Shown one piece after another: positions 1-9,727 of a DNA stretch of 64,000 nt. Every line of letters begins with the position of its first letter. Position 1 is the stretch's first letter. Source of the stretch: Limnochordales bacterium (GTDB lineage Bacteria > Bacillota > Limnochordia > Limnochordales > DUMU01); the NCBI GenBank assembly GCA_014896315.1, contig JADBKP010000006.1, positions 222,000 through 285,999 of the forward strand, read 5' to 3'. A program made the translations under genes and the position numbers. The notes under the pieces were generated by a model. It was not told the origin of the DNA. It worked only from the letters and a program-made list of their open reading frames with translations, and ran no database searches.

Positions 1-2639
1 GGCACGCCCGTCACTTTGCTCAGGAAAGGAACGGTCCGGCTTGCCCGCGGATTGACCTCGAGGACATAGACCTCGCCATCTACCACCACGTACTGAACGT
101 TCATCAGCCCCCGCACGCCCAGGGCCAGCGCCAACCGCCGGGTATAGTCAACAACGGTGTCGAGTTCGGAAGCGGTCAGGCTGTAAGGGGGAAAGACAGC
201 CATGCTGTCGCCGCTGTGCACTCCCGCCCGTTCAATATGTTGCATGACGCCCGGGATAACTACAGTCTCCCCGTCGGCAATGCAGTCCACTTCCACCTCC
301 TTGCCCGCCAGATACCGGTCCAGAAGCACCGGGTGGCGGTGCGACACCTCGGCGGCGAGCTTCATATACTCCAGGAGTTCCGCCTCGTTGTTGACAATCT
401 CCATAGCCCGGCCACCCAAAACGTAGGAGGGGCGTACCACCAGTGGAAAGCCGAGCTTGAGGGCGATGCCCATCGCCTCCTCCACCGAAGTGGCAGTCCC
501 GCCTTCGGTCTGCCGGATGCCGAGGGAACTTACGAGGCGGGCAAACTTCTCCCGGTCTTCCGCGATGTCAATAGCTTCGGGTGCAGTCCCGAGGATCGGC
601 ACTCCCGCCCGGGCCAGCGGCTCGCACAGGTTGATGGCCGTCTGGCCGCCGAACTGCACTACCACGCCGATGGGCTTCTCCTTCTCCACAACGTTGAGTA
701 CATCCTCGAACGTGAGCGGCTCAAAGTAAAGCCGGTCGGCCGTGTCGAAGTCCGTACTGACGGTCTCCGGGTTGTTGTTGATGATAATGGCCTCCACGCC
801 CGCCCGCTGCAGCGCCCAGACCGAGTGCACGGAGCAGTAGTCGAACTCGATCCCCTGGCCGATGCGAATCGGTCCCGACCCCAGTACGATCGCCTTCGGC
901 CTGGAGGAGGGTGGCGCTTCGTCCTCCCACTCCAGGGTGGAGTAGTAATACGGCGTCTCGGCCGCAAACTCGGCCGCGCACGTATCTACCAGCTTGTATA
1001 CGGGATTGAGACCGAGGCTCTGCCGCAGCCGACGTACCACCAGCTCGTCGACGTTCCAGAGCCGGGCCAAGTGCGCGTCGGCAAAGCTCCACAGCTTTGC
1101 TTGCCGAAGCAGTGCGACCAGCTCCGGAGGCAAGGTTGGTTGCTGCCCGCCGGCATTGCCTTCCGGAACCGCCTCTCCACCCACGGTGCTCAGCAGCTCT
1201 TGCACCCGTTCTCCCCAGGCGGCCAGCTTGTTTTCGAGCGCCACGACCTGCCGTATTTTCTCGATAAACCAGGGGTCGACCCCGGTTAGCTGGTTGATCT
1301 CTGCGGCCGACATGCCGCGGCGGCAGGCTTCCGCCAGTACGAAAAGCCGGTCATCTTCCGCCCGCTGCAGACGCCGCCGGAGTGTTTCATCAGAAAGCTC
1401 TCGCACTCCCGGCCACTCGAGGCTGTCCAGCCCGATTTCGAGGGAACGGACCGCTTTGAGCAGCGCACCTTCGAAGCTGCGGTCGATGGCCATCACCTCA
1501 CCGGTCGCTTTCATCTGCGTCCCCAGGGTCCGGTTGGCGCCGGCGAACTTGTCAAACGGCCAGCGCGGGAACTTGACCACCACGTAATCGAGGGCCGGTT
1601 CGAAACAGGCGGTGGTAGCGCCGGTCACTGCGTTGCGAATCTCCGGCAAGGTCAGGCCGACGGCGATCTTGGCCGCCACCCGAGCGATGGGGTAACCCGT
1701 AGCTTTAGAGGCAAGAGCACTGGAACGGCTCACCCGGGGATTGACCTCAATCACGTAATACCTGTCGCTTTGCGGGTCCAGCGCAAACTGGATGTTGCAA
1801 CCGCCGGCAATGCCAAGTGCCCGGATAATCTTGAGCGCCGCATTCCTTAACATCTGGCACTCCCGATCGGTCAACGTCTGACTGGGAGCCACCACAATGC
1901 TGTCGCCGGTGTGAATGCCGATGGGATCGAGATTCTCCATGTTACAGATAGTGATACAGTTGTCTGCCTGGTCGCGAATCACCTCGTATTCGATCTCTTT
2001 CCAACCGGCCACCGACTTCTCCAGCAGCACCTGGTGAATCAGGCTCTGACGCAGTCCGCGCAGACAGATCTCTTTCAACTCGTCCGGATTATGGGCGAAA
2101 CCGCCTCCGGAGCCCCCCAGAGTGTAGGCAGGGCGTACGATCACCGGGTACCCGATCTTTGCGGCAAACTCCAGCGCCTCGTCTACGCTCTCGGCGATCA
2201 CACTTTCGGGAACAGGCTCTCCGATGCTCAGCATCAGCTCTTTGAAGAGCTCGCGGTCTTCAGCCCGTTCGATGGCTTCAAGCGGCGTGCCGAGCAGTCT
2301 CACGCCCAGTCGAGCGAGTATCCCCTGTTTGGCCAGAGCGAAGGCGAGGTTCAGACCGGTCTGACCGCCCAGGGTGGGCAGGAGTCCATCGGGGCGTTCC
2401 CGTTCCAAAATCTTCTCCACATACTCCGGCGTCAGCGGCTCGAGGTAGACCCGATCGGCCATCTCCAGATCGGTCATGATGGTGGCCGGGTTGCTATTGA
2501 CGAGTATGACCTCAATTCCTTCCTCCCGCAAAGCGCGGCAGGCTTGCGTACCGGCGTAATCAAACTCGGCCGCCTGGCCGATGACGATCGGCCCCGAGCC
2601 GATCACCATCACGCGGCGCAGCGTTGGGTCCTTGGGCAC
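1..2639 (-). CDS. carB: Carbamoyl-phosphate synthase large subunit, 3'-truncated by the window edge
   Basis: Makes carbamoyl phosphate from bicarbonate, ammonia released by the small subunit, and two ATP, for arginine and pyrimidine synthesis. About 880 codons are visible against roughly 1,070 in the family, so the end of the second synthetase half and the regulatory domain lie outside. Both homologous halves show: [20 protein letters not shown] near the N-terminus and [17 protein letters not shown] about 550 residues later, with ATP-grasp motifs [20 protein letters not shown] and its second copy [18 protein letters not shown] close to the window edge. The GTG start is preceded by GAGGTGATC. 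It begins 22 bases after argD stops and is the last visible gene of the arginine operon. No carA lies between argD and carB, unlike the Bacillus order; it may be beyond the edge or elsewhere. Confidence 0.96.
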   Translation of the reverse strand, partial: MPKDPTLRRVMVIGSGPIVIGQAAEFDYAGTQACRALREEGIEVILVNSNPATIMTDLEMADRVYLEPLTPEYVEKILERERPDGLLPTLGGQTGLNLAFALAKQGILARLGVRLLGTPLEAIERAEDRELFKELMLSIGEPVPESVIAESVDEALEFAAKIGYPVIVRPAYTLGGSGGGFAHNPDELKEICLRGLRQSLIHQVLLEKSVAGWKEIEYEVIRDQADNCITICNMENLDPIGIHTGDSIVVAPSQTLTDRECQMLRNAALKIIRALGIAGGCNIQFALDPQSDRYYVIEVNPRVSRSSALASKATGYPIARVAAKIAVGLTLPEIRNAVTGATTACFEPALDYVVVKFPRWPFDKFAGANRTLGTQMKATGEVMAIDRSFEGALLKAVRSLEIGLDSLEWPGVRELSDETLRRRLQRAEDDRLFVLAEACRRGMSAAEINQLTGVDPWFIEKIRQVVALENKLAAWGERVQELLSTVGGEAVPEGNAGGQQPTLPPELVALLRQAKLWSFADAHLARLWNVDELVVRRLRQSLGLNPVYKLVDTCAAEFAAETPYYYSTLEWEDEAPPSSRPKAIVLGSGPIRIGQGIEFDYCSVHSVWALQRAGVEAIIINNNPETVSTDFDTADRLYFEPLTFEDVLNVVEKEKPIGVVVQFGGQTAINLCEPLARAGVPILGTAPEAIDIAEDREKFARLVSSLGIRQTEGGTATSVEEAMGIALKLGFPLVVRPSYVLGGRAMEIVNNEAELLEYMKLAAEVSHRHPVLLDRYLAGKEVEVDCIADGETVVIPGVMQHIERAGVHSGDSMAVFPPYSLTASELDTVVDYTRRLALALGVRGLMNVQYVVVDGEVYVLEVNPRASRTVPFLSKVTGV

Positions 2640-2661
2640 ACAGATCACCTCATCTATTCTC

Positions 2662-3867
2662 TCAGGCGGCAGATTGCCAAACGGAAAGGCATTCGTCCAG
2701 GATCCGGACGCCCTCTTCGATCTCGTCCGCTGTTACCACAAGCGGCGGCAACAGCCGCAGAGTCTGTGGACCGGTGGCATTTACCAGGAGCCCTCGCTCC
2801 CGGGCCAGCCTCACCACATCCGGCGCGCCAGGACGCCCCAGATCGAGTCCCACCATCAGACCCGCGCCCCGGGCCTCTCGCAGATGATACTTGACAACCA
2901 GCTCATCCAGCAGGCCCAGGAGCTGGGCTCCCCGCTCGGCAGCTGCCTCTACCAGGTGCTCCTGTTCGATGACATCCAGCACTGCCAAAGCAGCCCGGCA
3001 GGCCAGGGGATTGCCGCCAAAGGTTGAGGCATGAGTGCCCGGCACAAACCCCTGCGCCGCTTCCGCGGTGGCCACCATAGCCCCGATTGGCACGCCGCCC
3101 CCCAGCCCTTTGGCGAGCGTAACAATATCGGGCCGGATGCCGGCCCGCTCACAGGCAAGCCATCTGCCCGTACGCCCCAGGCCGGTCTGAACTTCATCCA
3201 TGATCAGCAGGGCTCCCCTCTCCCGGGTCAGCTCACGGGCCGCCTGCAAATAATCGGGGGCGGCTGGAATCACTCCCCCTTCGCCCTGAACCGGCTCAAG
3301 GATCACGGCCGCCACCGTCTCGTCAACCGCCCGGGCCAACGCCTCGACATCGTTGTAAGGCACGTAGTCAAAGCCTCCCGGCAGGGGCTCAAATCCCCTA
3401 TGGTACTTCTCCTGCCCGGTGGCGGCAAGGGCGCCTAGCGTGCGGCCATGAAAGGAATTCAGGGCAGCGATGATGGTCCGTCGCCGGTCTTCTCCCCGCA
3501 CCGCCACGGCGAAGCGGCGGGCCAGTTTGATCGCCGCCTCTACCGCTTCCGTCCCGCTGTTGCAGAAGAAGACCCGATCAAGCCCGGTCAACTCTGCCAG
3601 CCGGCGAGCAAGGCGCGCCTGGGGTTCAGTGTAAAACAAGTTTGAAGTGTGTATTAACTGGCCGGCTTGCTCCTGGACGGCGGCCACCACTCGCGGGTGG
3701 CAGTGGCCTACGGCAGCTGTGGCGATCCCTCCCACGAAATCGAGGAAGCACCTGCCCTCGGCATCCCAGACCCGGCAGCCAGCACCCCGCACCAGCGCCA
3801 GCGGCTGCCGGTTATAGGTCTTCATCCCGTAATCTTCAGTGAGAGCCACTATCTCCGCGGTATTCAT
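2662..3867 (-). CDS. argD: Acetylornithine aminotransferase
   Basis: PLP-dependent class III aminotransferase converting N-acetylglutamate semialdehyde to N-acetylornithine with glutamate as amino donor. The 401-residue product matches the family length. Visible motifs are [20 protein letters not shown] near the N-terminus, [15 protein letters not shown] for phosphate binding, [15 protein letters not shown] with the PLP-contacting Asp, and the Schiff-base Lys in [14 protein letters not shown] at about residue 253. The chosen ATG (MNTAEIV) follows GGAGGCAGGAAGTTC; a 12-codon longer frame exists without a better ribosome site. It sits between argB and carB in the argCJBD-carB operon. The family also includes succinylornithine and GABA transaminases; operon position decides for ArgD. 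Confidence 0.96.
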   Translation of the reverse strand: MNTAEIVALTEDYGMKTYNRQPLALVRGAGCRVWDAEGRCFLDFVGGIATAAVGHCHPRVVAAVQEQAGQLIHTSNLFYTEPQARLARRLAELTGLDRVFFCNSGTEAVEAAIKLARRFAVAVRGEDRRRTIIAALNSFHGRTLGALAATGQEKYHRGFEPLPGGFDYVPYNDVEALARAVDETVAAVILEPVQGEGGVIPAAPDYLQAARELTRERGALLIMDEVQTGLGRTGRWLACERAGIRPDIVTLAKGLGGGVPIGAMVATAEAAQGFVPGTHASTFGGNPLACRAALAVLDVIEQEHLVEAAAERGAQLLGLLDELVVKYHLREARGAGLMVGLDLGRPGAPDVVRLARERGLLVNATGPQTLRLLPPLVVTADEIEEGVRILDECLSVWQSAA

Positions 3868-3989
3868 GAACTTCCTGCCTCCCGGCCCTTCAATCTTCCT
3901 CACTTAGTGCGACGTGCCTCGTGCCGTGCATCCTGCCACCAGGCGACCCAATCCCCGGGCCATCGACCTCGCCAAAGCCGCCGGGTTTG

Positions 3990-4880
3990 TCAGCCTATGA
4001 CCATCGTTCCGATGCCGCGATCGGTGAAGATCTCGAGCAGTAACGAGTGAAGCTTGCGGCCATCGATGATGTGCGCACGCGACACGCCGCGAGAGAGGGC
4101 CCGGATACAGGCCTGCACCTTGGGAATCATGCCCCCCTGGATGCGGCGCTCCTCTATCATGCGGCTGGCCCGTTCCACCTGCAAGGCGGAGATAAGGGTC
4201 GCCGGGTCATTGGGATCTTCAAAGATACCCTCAACGTCGGTGAGCATGATAAGCTTCTCCGCGCCCAGCGCTGCCGCCAGCTCTCCTGCTACCAGATCGG
4301 CGTTGATGTTGTAGGCCTGACCGTCAAGCCCCGCTCCCACCGAGGAGATGACCGGAATATAGCCGGCCTGGGAAAGCAGGTGAACCGCCGCCGGGTTAAT
4401 AGCCTCCACGTCGCCTACGAAGCCCAGGTCAACCGGCGCACCGCCAACCGCTGCCATTTCCTCCGGCGTCAGTTGGTGTTTGCGAGCAACGATAAGGTTG
4501 CCGTCAACCCCCGATAGCCCCACCGCCCGGCCTCCGTATCGGTTAATGAGCGACACCAGCTGCTGGTTGATCTTGCCCACGAGTACCATCTGGACTATTT
4601 CCATTGTCTCGGCATCGGTGACGCGCAGCCCGCCTACAAACTGCGACTCCTTCCCGAGTTTCTGGAGCATGGCTGTGATCTCTGGGCCGCCGCCATGAAC
4701 GATGACCGGATGCACGCCAACATACTTGAGCAGAATGACGTCGAGGACCACCGCCCGGGTCAACTCTGCATTGTCCATGGCATGGCCCCCGTACTTGATC
4801 ACGAAGGTCTTGCCCGCAAAGGTACGAATGTACGGCAGCGCTTCGACGAGCACCCCTGCTTTCTCCACCGAGCTCAGCAC
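3990..4880 (-). CDS. argB: Acetylglutamate kinase
   Basis: Phosphorylates N-acetylglutamate at the gamma-carboxylate, often the feedback-controlled step of arginine synthesis. The amino-acid-kinase fold is visible: FVIKYGGHAMDN near the N-terminus, VHGGGPEITAML for substrate and phosphate contacts, GLSGVDGNLI, INADLVAGELAAALGAEKLI and LTDVEGIF, then GGMIPKVQACIRAL near the C-terminus. I chose a GTG start because GGGAGG lies eight bases upstream and the resulting 296 residues fit the family; a TTG one codon earlier and an ATG eleven codons earlier are alternatives. It lies between argJ and argD, with about 100 bases before it and 122 after it showing no gene. Confidence 0.95.
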   Translation of the reverse strand: MLSSVEKAGVLVEALPYIRTFAGKTFVIKYGGHAMDNAELTRAVVLDVILLKYVGVHPVIVHGGGPEITAMLQKLGKESQFVGGLRVTDAETMEIVQMVLVGKINQQLVSLINRYGGRAVGLSGVDGNLIVARKHQLTPEEMAAVGGAPVDLGFVGDVEAINPAAVHLLSQAGYIPVISSVGAGLDGQAYNINADLVAGELAAALGAEKLIMLTDVEGIFEDPNDPATLISALQVERASRMIEERRIQGGMIPKVQACIRALSRGVSRAHIIDGRKLHSLLLEIFTDRGIGTMVIG

Positions 4881-4981
4881 CAATGTCGCCTCCCTTGATC
4901 TATTCCCGTCCATCCTGCGATACCCAAGATCGCCGGCCGGTTGCTGCCCGATCACCAATCCCAGAATTGGCCAGGCACCCC

Positions 4982-6214
4982 TCACGTCCGGTAACTCGCA
5001 TTTATCTTTACATAGTCATAGGTCAAGTCACAGCCCCAGGCGACGGCTTCGCCCTGGCCCTCCTCCATTACCAGCCTTACCACCACTTCGGGTTGGCGCA
5101 GGACCTCCGAGGCAACCGCTTCGTCGAAGGGTAGTGCCGAGCCGCGGTCACAGACCTGCACATGCCCGAGGAAGATGCTGACGCCTTCCGGTCGGAAGGG
5201 AACCCCCGCATAACCGGCCGCGCACAGGATCCGTCCCCAGTTTGCATCTCCGCCGAAGATCGCTGCTTTCACAAGATTGGAGCGGACGATACTGCGGGCT
5301 ATGATCCTGGCCGCTTCATCGGAGGCTGCTCCCTCGACCCTCACCTCGAGCAGCTTGGTGGCGCCCTCGCCGTCCCGGGCGATCGCTTTGGCCAGCTCGC
5401 GGGCTGCGTACTCCAGAGCCCGAGCAAAGTTCGGAAACTCGGGATCGTCCGCGGTCAGAGGCCGGTTGCCTGCCATACCGTTGGCCAGCAGCAACGCCAT
5501 ATCGTTGGTGCTGGTGTCACCGTCAACAGAGATCTGATTGAACGTCCGCCGCACGACATCACGGAAGAGCCGGTCCAGCGACTCTCTTTCCACCGCACAA
5601 TCCGTAGCTAAGAAAGCCAGCATGGTGGCCATATTCGGATGTATCATCCCCGAACCCTTGGCCATTCCGGCCAGAAAGCAGTCATGTCCCTGGATGCGGA
5701 AACGTACTGCCACCTCTTTGGGCACGGTGTCGGTGGTCATAATGCCTTCCACGGCAGCGGCTGCCGCTTCGCGACTTTTCGCAAGCTCCCGGGCGGCTTG
5801 GGCGATCCCGGCCCGCACTTTCTCCATGTCGAGCGGAAGGCCAATAACACCCGTGGATGCTACCAGTACCTCTTCCTCGTCCAGGCCCAACTCTTGCGCA
5901 ACGGCAGCGCCCATGGCAAGCGCGTCCCGCTCCCCCCGCGGGCCATTACATGCATTGGCATTGCCGCTGTTGCAGACAATGGCACGTGCTACCCCCCGCC
6001 CGCGCACTCGTGCCTGGGTAATCACCACCGGGGCTGCCTTGACCTGGTTGGTGGTAAAAGTACCGACCACCGCTGCCGGAACCTCGGAATAGATCAGGGT
6101 CAGGTCTCGCCGCTTCCGCTTGAGACCGCAATGCACACCGGCAGCCAGGATACCCCGCACCACCGTTATCCCTGCCTCGATCAGCTCGATCTCATCGCCT
6201 TCAACCAGTTGCAT
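4982..6214 (-). CDS. argJ: Bifunctional ornithine acetyltransferase / N-acetylglutamate synthase
   Basis: Transfers the acetyl group from N-acetylornithine to glutamate, giving the cyclic arginine pathway, and in bifunctional members also uses acetyl-CoA. The proenzyme cleaves itself before a Thr that becomes the nucleophile; here that Thr lies in NMATMLAFL at about residue 197. Other family motifs are GTFTTNQVKAAPVV near the N-terminus, CNSGNANACNG, KGSGMIHPN just before the cleavage site, DGDTSTND and GGDANWGRILCAAGYAG. The 410-residue length is normal. The ATG follows GGAGGAGAGC. With argJ present no separate argE deacetylase is needed. Confidence 0.96.
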   Translation of the reverse strand: MQLVEGDEIELIEAGITVVRGILAAGVHCGLKRKRRDLTLIYSEVPAAVVGTFTTNQVKAAPVVITQARVRGRGVARAIVCNSGNANACNGPRGERDALAMGAAVAQELGLDEEEVLVASTGVIGLPLDMEKVRAGIAQAARELAKSREAAAAAVEGIMTTDTVPKEVAVRFRIQGHDCFLAGMAKGSGMIHPNMATMLAFLATDCAVERESLDRLFRDVVRRTFNQISVDGDTSTNDMALLLANGMAGNRPLTADDPEFPNFARALEYAARELAKAIARDGEGATKLLEVRVEGAASDEAARIIARSIVRSNLVKAAIFGGDANWGRILCAAGYAGVPFRPEGVSIFLGHVQVCDRGSALPFDEAVASEVLRQPEVVVRLVMEEGQGEAVAWGCDLTYDYVKINASYRT

Positions 6215-6286
6215 GCTCTCCTCCAACCGCGTCCACCCCTCACTCGCCATGATCAGCTAAGGTAAGCCACTCTTTCCCCCTTGTGA

Positions 6287-7333
6287 TCACGGATAGACGG
6301 GCACAGCGGTCAGGCCTGTCTCTTCGGGAAAACCAAACATCAGGTTGAAGTTCTGCACCGCCTGCCCGGCCGCACCCTTCCGCAAATTGTCCAGTGCCGC
6401 CATGGCAATCGCGGTCCTGCCGTCAGGGCTGATTCTGACAGTGACATCGCAGAAGTTGCTCCCTGCCACCGCCTTTATCTGAGGGAGTCTCTCCTCATCC
6501 AGCACCCGCACAAACCGTTCACCGCCATAAGCCTGCCGGTAGAGGGCCACCGCCTCGCCGCAGGTCAGCTCACGCGCCAGCGGAACGAAGCTCGTAGCCA
6601 GGATCCCGCGGCTTGCGGGAATCAGCTGGGGAACGAAGTTGACACTCACCGGCCGTCCGGCGAGCCAGGAGGCCTCCTGTTCCATCTCCGGAGTGTGTCG
6701 GTGCGTCGCTACCTGGTAGGGACGGGCATTCTCTGTCATCTCCGGAAAGTGGTATCCGGGCGCGGGCGTAGCGCCGGCGCCGCTGACTCCAGAAAGCGCG
6801 CAGACCTGTACCGGACCATCTCCTACGTATCCCCCTTTAAGCAGCGGCGCCAAAGAGAGCAAGACCGCGGTGGGATAACATCCCGGATTGGCCACCAGGC
6901 GCGCCTTCCTGATGGCTTCCCGGTGCAACTCCGGCAGACCATAGACAGCCTGCGAAAGCCAGGGAAGCGTCTCTTCGTCGTGGGCGAACCGGTAGTAGCG
7001 GGGGTAAAGTGCTGGATCCCGCAACCGGAAGTCCGCCCCCAGGTCAATGTAGCGGCAACCGGCCCGCATGGCCGCCAGCACCAGCTCCCGTGCTGCACCG
7101 GCCGGAGTCGATCCGAAGATGCAGTCCACCGCAGAACTGAGCTTCTCCGGCTCGAGCGGTTCAAACACGAGATCATCCCTGTGAACCAGGTGAGGGAAGA
7201 CCACGCCGACCGGCTGGCCCGCATGCTGTCGCGAGATCAGGTGAATCTCTTCTACCCCCGGATGGCTGAGCAACAAAGAAAGAAGTTCGCCGCCGGCATA
7301 ACCCGACGCGCCGACGATTGCCACCTTGACCAA
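6287..7333 (-). CDS. argC: N-acetyl-gamma-glutamyl-phosphate reductase
   Basis: NADPH-dependent reductase making N-acetylglutamate semialdehyde. The N-terminal Rossmann motif is VAIVGASGYAGGELL; the catalytic Cys lies in NPGCYPTAVLLSL at about residue 152; SGVSGAGATP and HRHTPEMEQE are further family motifs. The product begins most naturally at a TTG giving MVKVAIVGAS (348 residues), with GGAAGGCGGGG upstream; another TTG seven codons earlier is possible. It is the first gene of the operon, about 31 bases downstream of the promoter's -10 hexamer. Confidence 0.96.
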   Translation of the reverse strand: MVKVAIVGASGYAGGELLSLLLSHPGVEEIHLISRQHAGQPVGVVFPHLVHRDDLVFEPLEPEKLSSAVDCIFGSTPAGAARELVLAAMRAGCRYIDLGADFRLRDPALYPRYYRFAHDEETLPWLSQAVYGLPELHREAIRKARLVANPGCYPTAVLLSLAPLLKGGYVGDGPVQVCALSGVSGAGATPAPGYHFPEMTENARPYQVATHRHTPEMEQEASWLAGRPVSVNFVPQLIPASRGILATSFVPLARELTCGEAVALYRQAYGGERFVRVLDEERLPQIKAVAGSNFCDVTVRISPDGRTAIAMAALDNLRKGAAGQAVQNFNLMFGFPEETGLTAVPVYP

Positions 7334-7363
7334 GACAACCCCGCCTTCCGCCAAGTTGCGTTC

Positions 7364-7392
7364 AGTATACTACCGGCAGCATAAATATGCAA
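7364..7392 (-). promoter_or_regulatory. Sigma-A promoter of the arg operon
   Basis: On the minus strand TTGCAT (7387-7392) and TATACT (7364-7369) are separated by exactly 17 bases, close to the sigma-A consensus. The predicted transcript starts near 7357, giving a leader of about 24 bases before the argC TTG. An ArgR-type palindrome covers the -35. Confidence 0.72.
7377..7392 (-). promoter_or_regulatory. Candidate ArgR operator (ARG box)
   Basis: The perfect inverted repeat GCATA-TT-TATGC (7379-7390) with A/T flanks resembles the ARG box half-sites bound by ArgR hexamers. It overlaps the -35 hexamer of the promoter, the geometry expected for arginine-dependent repression. No argR gene lies in this window. 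Confidence 0.6.
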
Positions 7393-7492
7393 TAACGCCG
7401 CGTAAAAATCCAAAGGTCAGCAAAGAACTGTGCCCCTTCCGATGTCCTGAGAATGGGTAGGGCTGTCAGGCAATCTTACGGGCAGGAGTGCA

Positions 7493-8836
7493 CTACCCCT
7501 CACGCTCGGTCAGCCGAAAGCTCAACTCGCTGAGCCTTCCCTCTTCCACCAGTTCGACCCTGGCTCCCAATCCACGCAGCTTGCCGACGGGGTCTTCGTA
7601 ACCGCGCAGCAGATGCTCAACTCCCTGAATAACCGAGATGCCCTCGGCCATCAAACTGCCGATCACGAGTGCGGCCGCCATGCGCAGATCCGACGCAAAG
7701 AGCGGAGCTCCGGTCAACCGGGGAACGCCCTCAATCACAGCCGTAGACCCGTCGCACTTGATGCAAGCGCCTAGCCGGTTCAACTCGTCCACATGGCGAA
7801 AGCGGTTTTCAAAGACGCGCTCGTAAACAACACTCGTCCCTTCTGCCCGGGTCAGATAGGCCGTAAATTGGGGTTGCAGGTCTGTGGGAAAACCGGGATA
7901 CGGTATGGTGGTGATATGAACCGCCCGCGGGCGCAGGGGGCCGCGGGCCACAATCGCGTCCTCACTGATCGATACCTCAGCACCGGTTTCGATCACCTTG
8001 GCAATGACTGCCTCCAGGTGCTTGGCGATCACATTCTCCACCCTTATGGTGCCACCACAGGCCAGGCCGGCCAGAAGATAAGTTCCGGCCTCAATCCGGT
8101 CCGGGATCAGGGTGTGTGCCGCCCCGTTGAGCCGGTGCTGGCCGGTAATGCGGATCAGATCCGTGCCGGCCCCTCGCACCTGAGCGCCCATGGAGTTAAG
8201 GAAAGTGGCGAGATCTACGATCTCCGGCTCCTTGGCCGGGTTGTGAATCACCGTCTGCCCGTCAGCCAGGGTGGCAGCCATCATGATGTTCTCCGTCGCC
8301 CCGACACTAGGGAAATCGAGATAGATCTCCGCCCCATGCAAGCGGCCGCCGGGAACCTGCCCGGTAACAAAGCCGTGTTCGACCCTGATATCGGCCCCCA
8401 TAGCGGCCAAGCCCTTAAGGTGCAGGTCGATCGGGCGCGAACCGATATCGCACCCTCCGGGAAGAGCCACCTTAGCCTTGCCGAAACGGGTAAGCAGCGG
8501 TCCCAGAAAGAGAATGGAGGCGCGCAGCTTCTTCGCCAGGTCGTGGGGGACGATCCGATCGCCCTCAGCAGCCTGCCGTACCTCCACCACCGCCCCGGCA
8601 GGTTCGGCACGCGCCGTCCCGTCCGGACCGGTCAGAAACCGAGCTTTGAACCCTACAGCGTTTAAGATCTCGAGCAATACGAGCACGTCGGCAATGACCG
8701 GCACGTGCCGCAGAAAGCAGGGTTCTTCCGTGAGTGTCGTCGCTGGCAGGATCGCAGCCGCCGAATTCTTCGCCCCGCTGATAATCACGCGCCCCTCAAG
8801 GCGCTGCCCGCCTTCCACCCTCAGTACCTGCCCCAC
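7493..8836 (-). CDS. murA: UDP-N-acetylglucosamine 1-carboxyvinyltransferase
   Basis: First committed step of peptidoglycan synthesis: transfers enolpyruvate from PEP to UDP-GlcNAc, the target of fosfomycin. The paired KN of ISGAKNSAAAILPATTL is near the N-terminus. The catalytic Cys is kept in LPGGCDIGSRPIDLHLKGL (about residue 129), so fosfomycin sensitivity would be expected at that position. Also seen are LDFPSVGATENIMMAA, PDRIEAGTYL and PTDLQPQF. The 447-residue length is slightly above typical. The GTG start follows GGGGGGAGTACAG. It is the last gene before the arg promoter, 57 bases after cwlD. Bacillota often carry two MurA paralogues; which one this is cannot be told here. Confidence 0.95.
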   Translation of the reverse strand: MGQVLRVEGGQRLEGRVIISGAKNSAAAILPATTLTEEPCFLRHVPVIADVLVLLEILNAVGFKARFLTGPDGTARAEPAGAVVEVRQAAEGDRIVPHDLAKKLRASILFLGPLLTRFGKAKVALPGGCDIGSRPIDLHLKGLAAMGADIRVEHGFVTGQVPGGRLHGAEIYLDFPSVGATENIMMAATLADGQTVIHNPAKEPEIVDLATFLNSMGAQVRGAGTDLIRITGQHRLNGAAHTLIPDRIEAGTYLLAGLACGGTIRVENVIAKHLEAVIAKVIETGAEVSISEDAIVARGPLRPRAVHITTIPYPGFPTDLQPQFTAYLTRAEGTSVVYERVFENRFRHVDELNRLGACIKCDGSTAVIEGVPRLTGAPLFASDLRMAAALVIGSLMAEGISVIQGVEHLLRGYEDPVGKLRGLGARVELVEEGRLSELSFRLTEREG

Positions 8837-8893
8837 CTGTACTCCCCCCGGGAAGGGCTTTCTACCCTTTCCGCCTGATTCCTGCTCTTTCGT

Positions 8894-9682
8894 TCAGCTG
8901 GCCGCGGGTGGAGATGGGATGCCCCGGTAGTAGCGGATCAGGCCAGAAAAGATTGCTTCGGCCAACCGCTGACGGTAATTGGGATCGGCGAGCCTGGCCG
9001 CCTCCTGGGGGTTGGAGAGAAAACCGACCTCCACGATAACCGCCGGCATCTTTGTCTCCCGCAAGACGCGAAAGTCGCCGGCCAGAGCGCGCCGGCGGTT
9101 GGGGGGCAGCATACGGACGAGTTCTGCCTGAATCGCTTCGGCCAGCCGGCGGCCCTCCTCTGAACCCCGCTGGTAGAAGACCTGCGCGCCATGCCATTTG
9201 CTCTCCGGGAAGGCGTTGGCATGCACGCTCAGGAAAATCTGCGCGTTGATCCGGTTGGCCATCTCCGCCCGGTGGGAAAGCTCCTTTTTCTTGTTGCCAC
9301 TGATACGCTCGCCGTCAGTGAACTCGTCGTCACTGCGCCGGGTCAACAGGGGCTCGGCTCCCGCCTGTAGCAGCAACCTCTCTAGCCGCAGAGCAATATC
9401 CAGCACCACGTCTTTCTCCACCAGCCCGCCGCGCTTTGCCCCGGGGTCAGGTCCTCCGTGTCCCGGATCAACGGCGATGGTTCGCTGTCGCAGCACGCCT
9501 GCATCTGCCATCAGCGTCGCTGTGCGCATCGCTTGCTGCCAGCGCATTGCATAGAGAGATACAGCGGCAAAGAGAAGAAGGAAAGGTAGGTACAGCAGCC
9601 GCTTGTGGATGACAATGAAGAAGACCGCGTGGGAACGCCCCAGGAGCAGTCGGCGCGCAGGGTGTGACACGCTTTCATCCAT
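8894..9682 (-). CDS. cwlD: Germination-specific N-acetylmuramoyl-L-alanine amidase CwlD
   Basis: Amidase_3-family zinc amidase that strips peptide side chains from cortex peptidoglycan so that muramic-delta-lactam can form, the mark later recognised by spore-cortex lytic enzymes such as SleB. One N-terminal membrane segment (LLYLPFLLLFAAVSLYAM, about residues 29-46) is followed by the catalytic domain: the zinc His in AVDPGHGGPDPGA, the middle His in LSVHANAFPESKWHG, and the Glu in VIVEVGFLSNPQEA. Length 262 residues, in the CwlD range. The ATG has only a modest ribosome site. It lies between the methyltransferase and murA. Other Amidase_3 enzymes are possible, but the single anchor and short length favour CwlD. 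Confidence 0.9.
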   Translation of the reverse strand: MDESVSHPARRLLLGRSHAVFFIVIHKRLLYLPFLLLFAAVSLYAMRWQQAMRTATLMADAGVLRQRTIAVDPGHGGPDPGAKRGGLVEKDVVLDIALRLERLLLQAGAEPLLTRRSDDEFTDGERISGNKKKELSHRAEMANRINAQIFLSVHANAFPESKWHGAQVFYQRGSEEGRRLAEAIQAELVRMLPPNRRRALAGDFRVLRETKMPAVIVEVGFLSNPQEAARLADPNYRQRLAEAIFSGLIRYYRGIPSPPAAS

Positions 9683-9727
9683 CCCCGGCGGTCAGGTATC
9701 GTATCGGAAGCCGCCGCTAACTCGTAT

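Noticed and set aside
216..1289. Open frame of 357 codons on the plus strand
   Set aside because: Antisense to carB, whose conserved motifs are unbroken on the minus strand.
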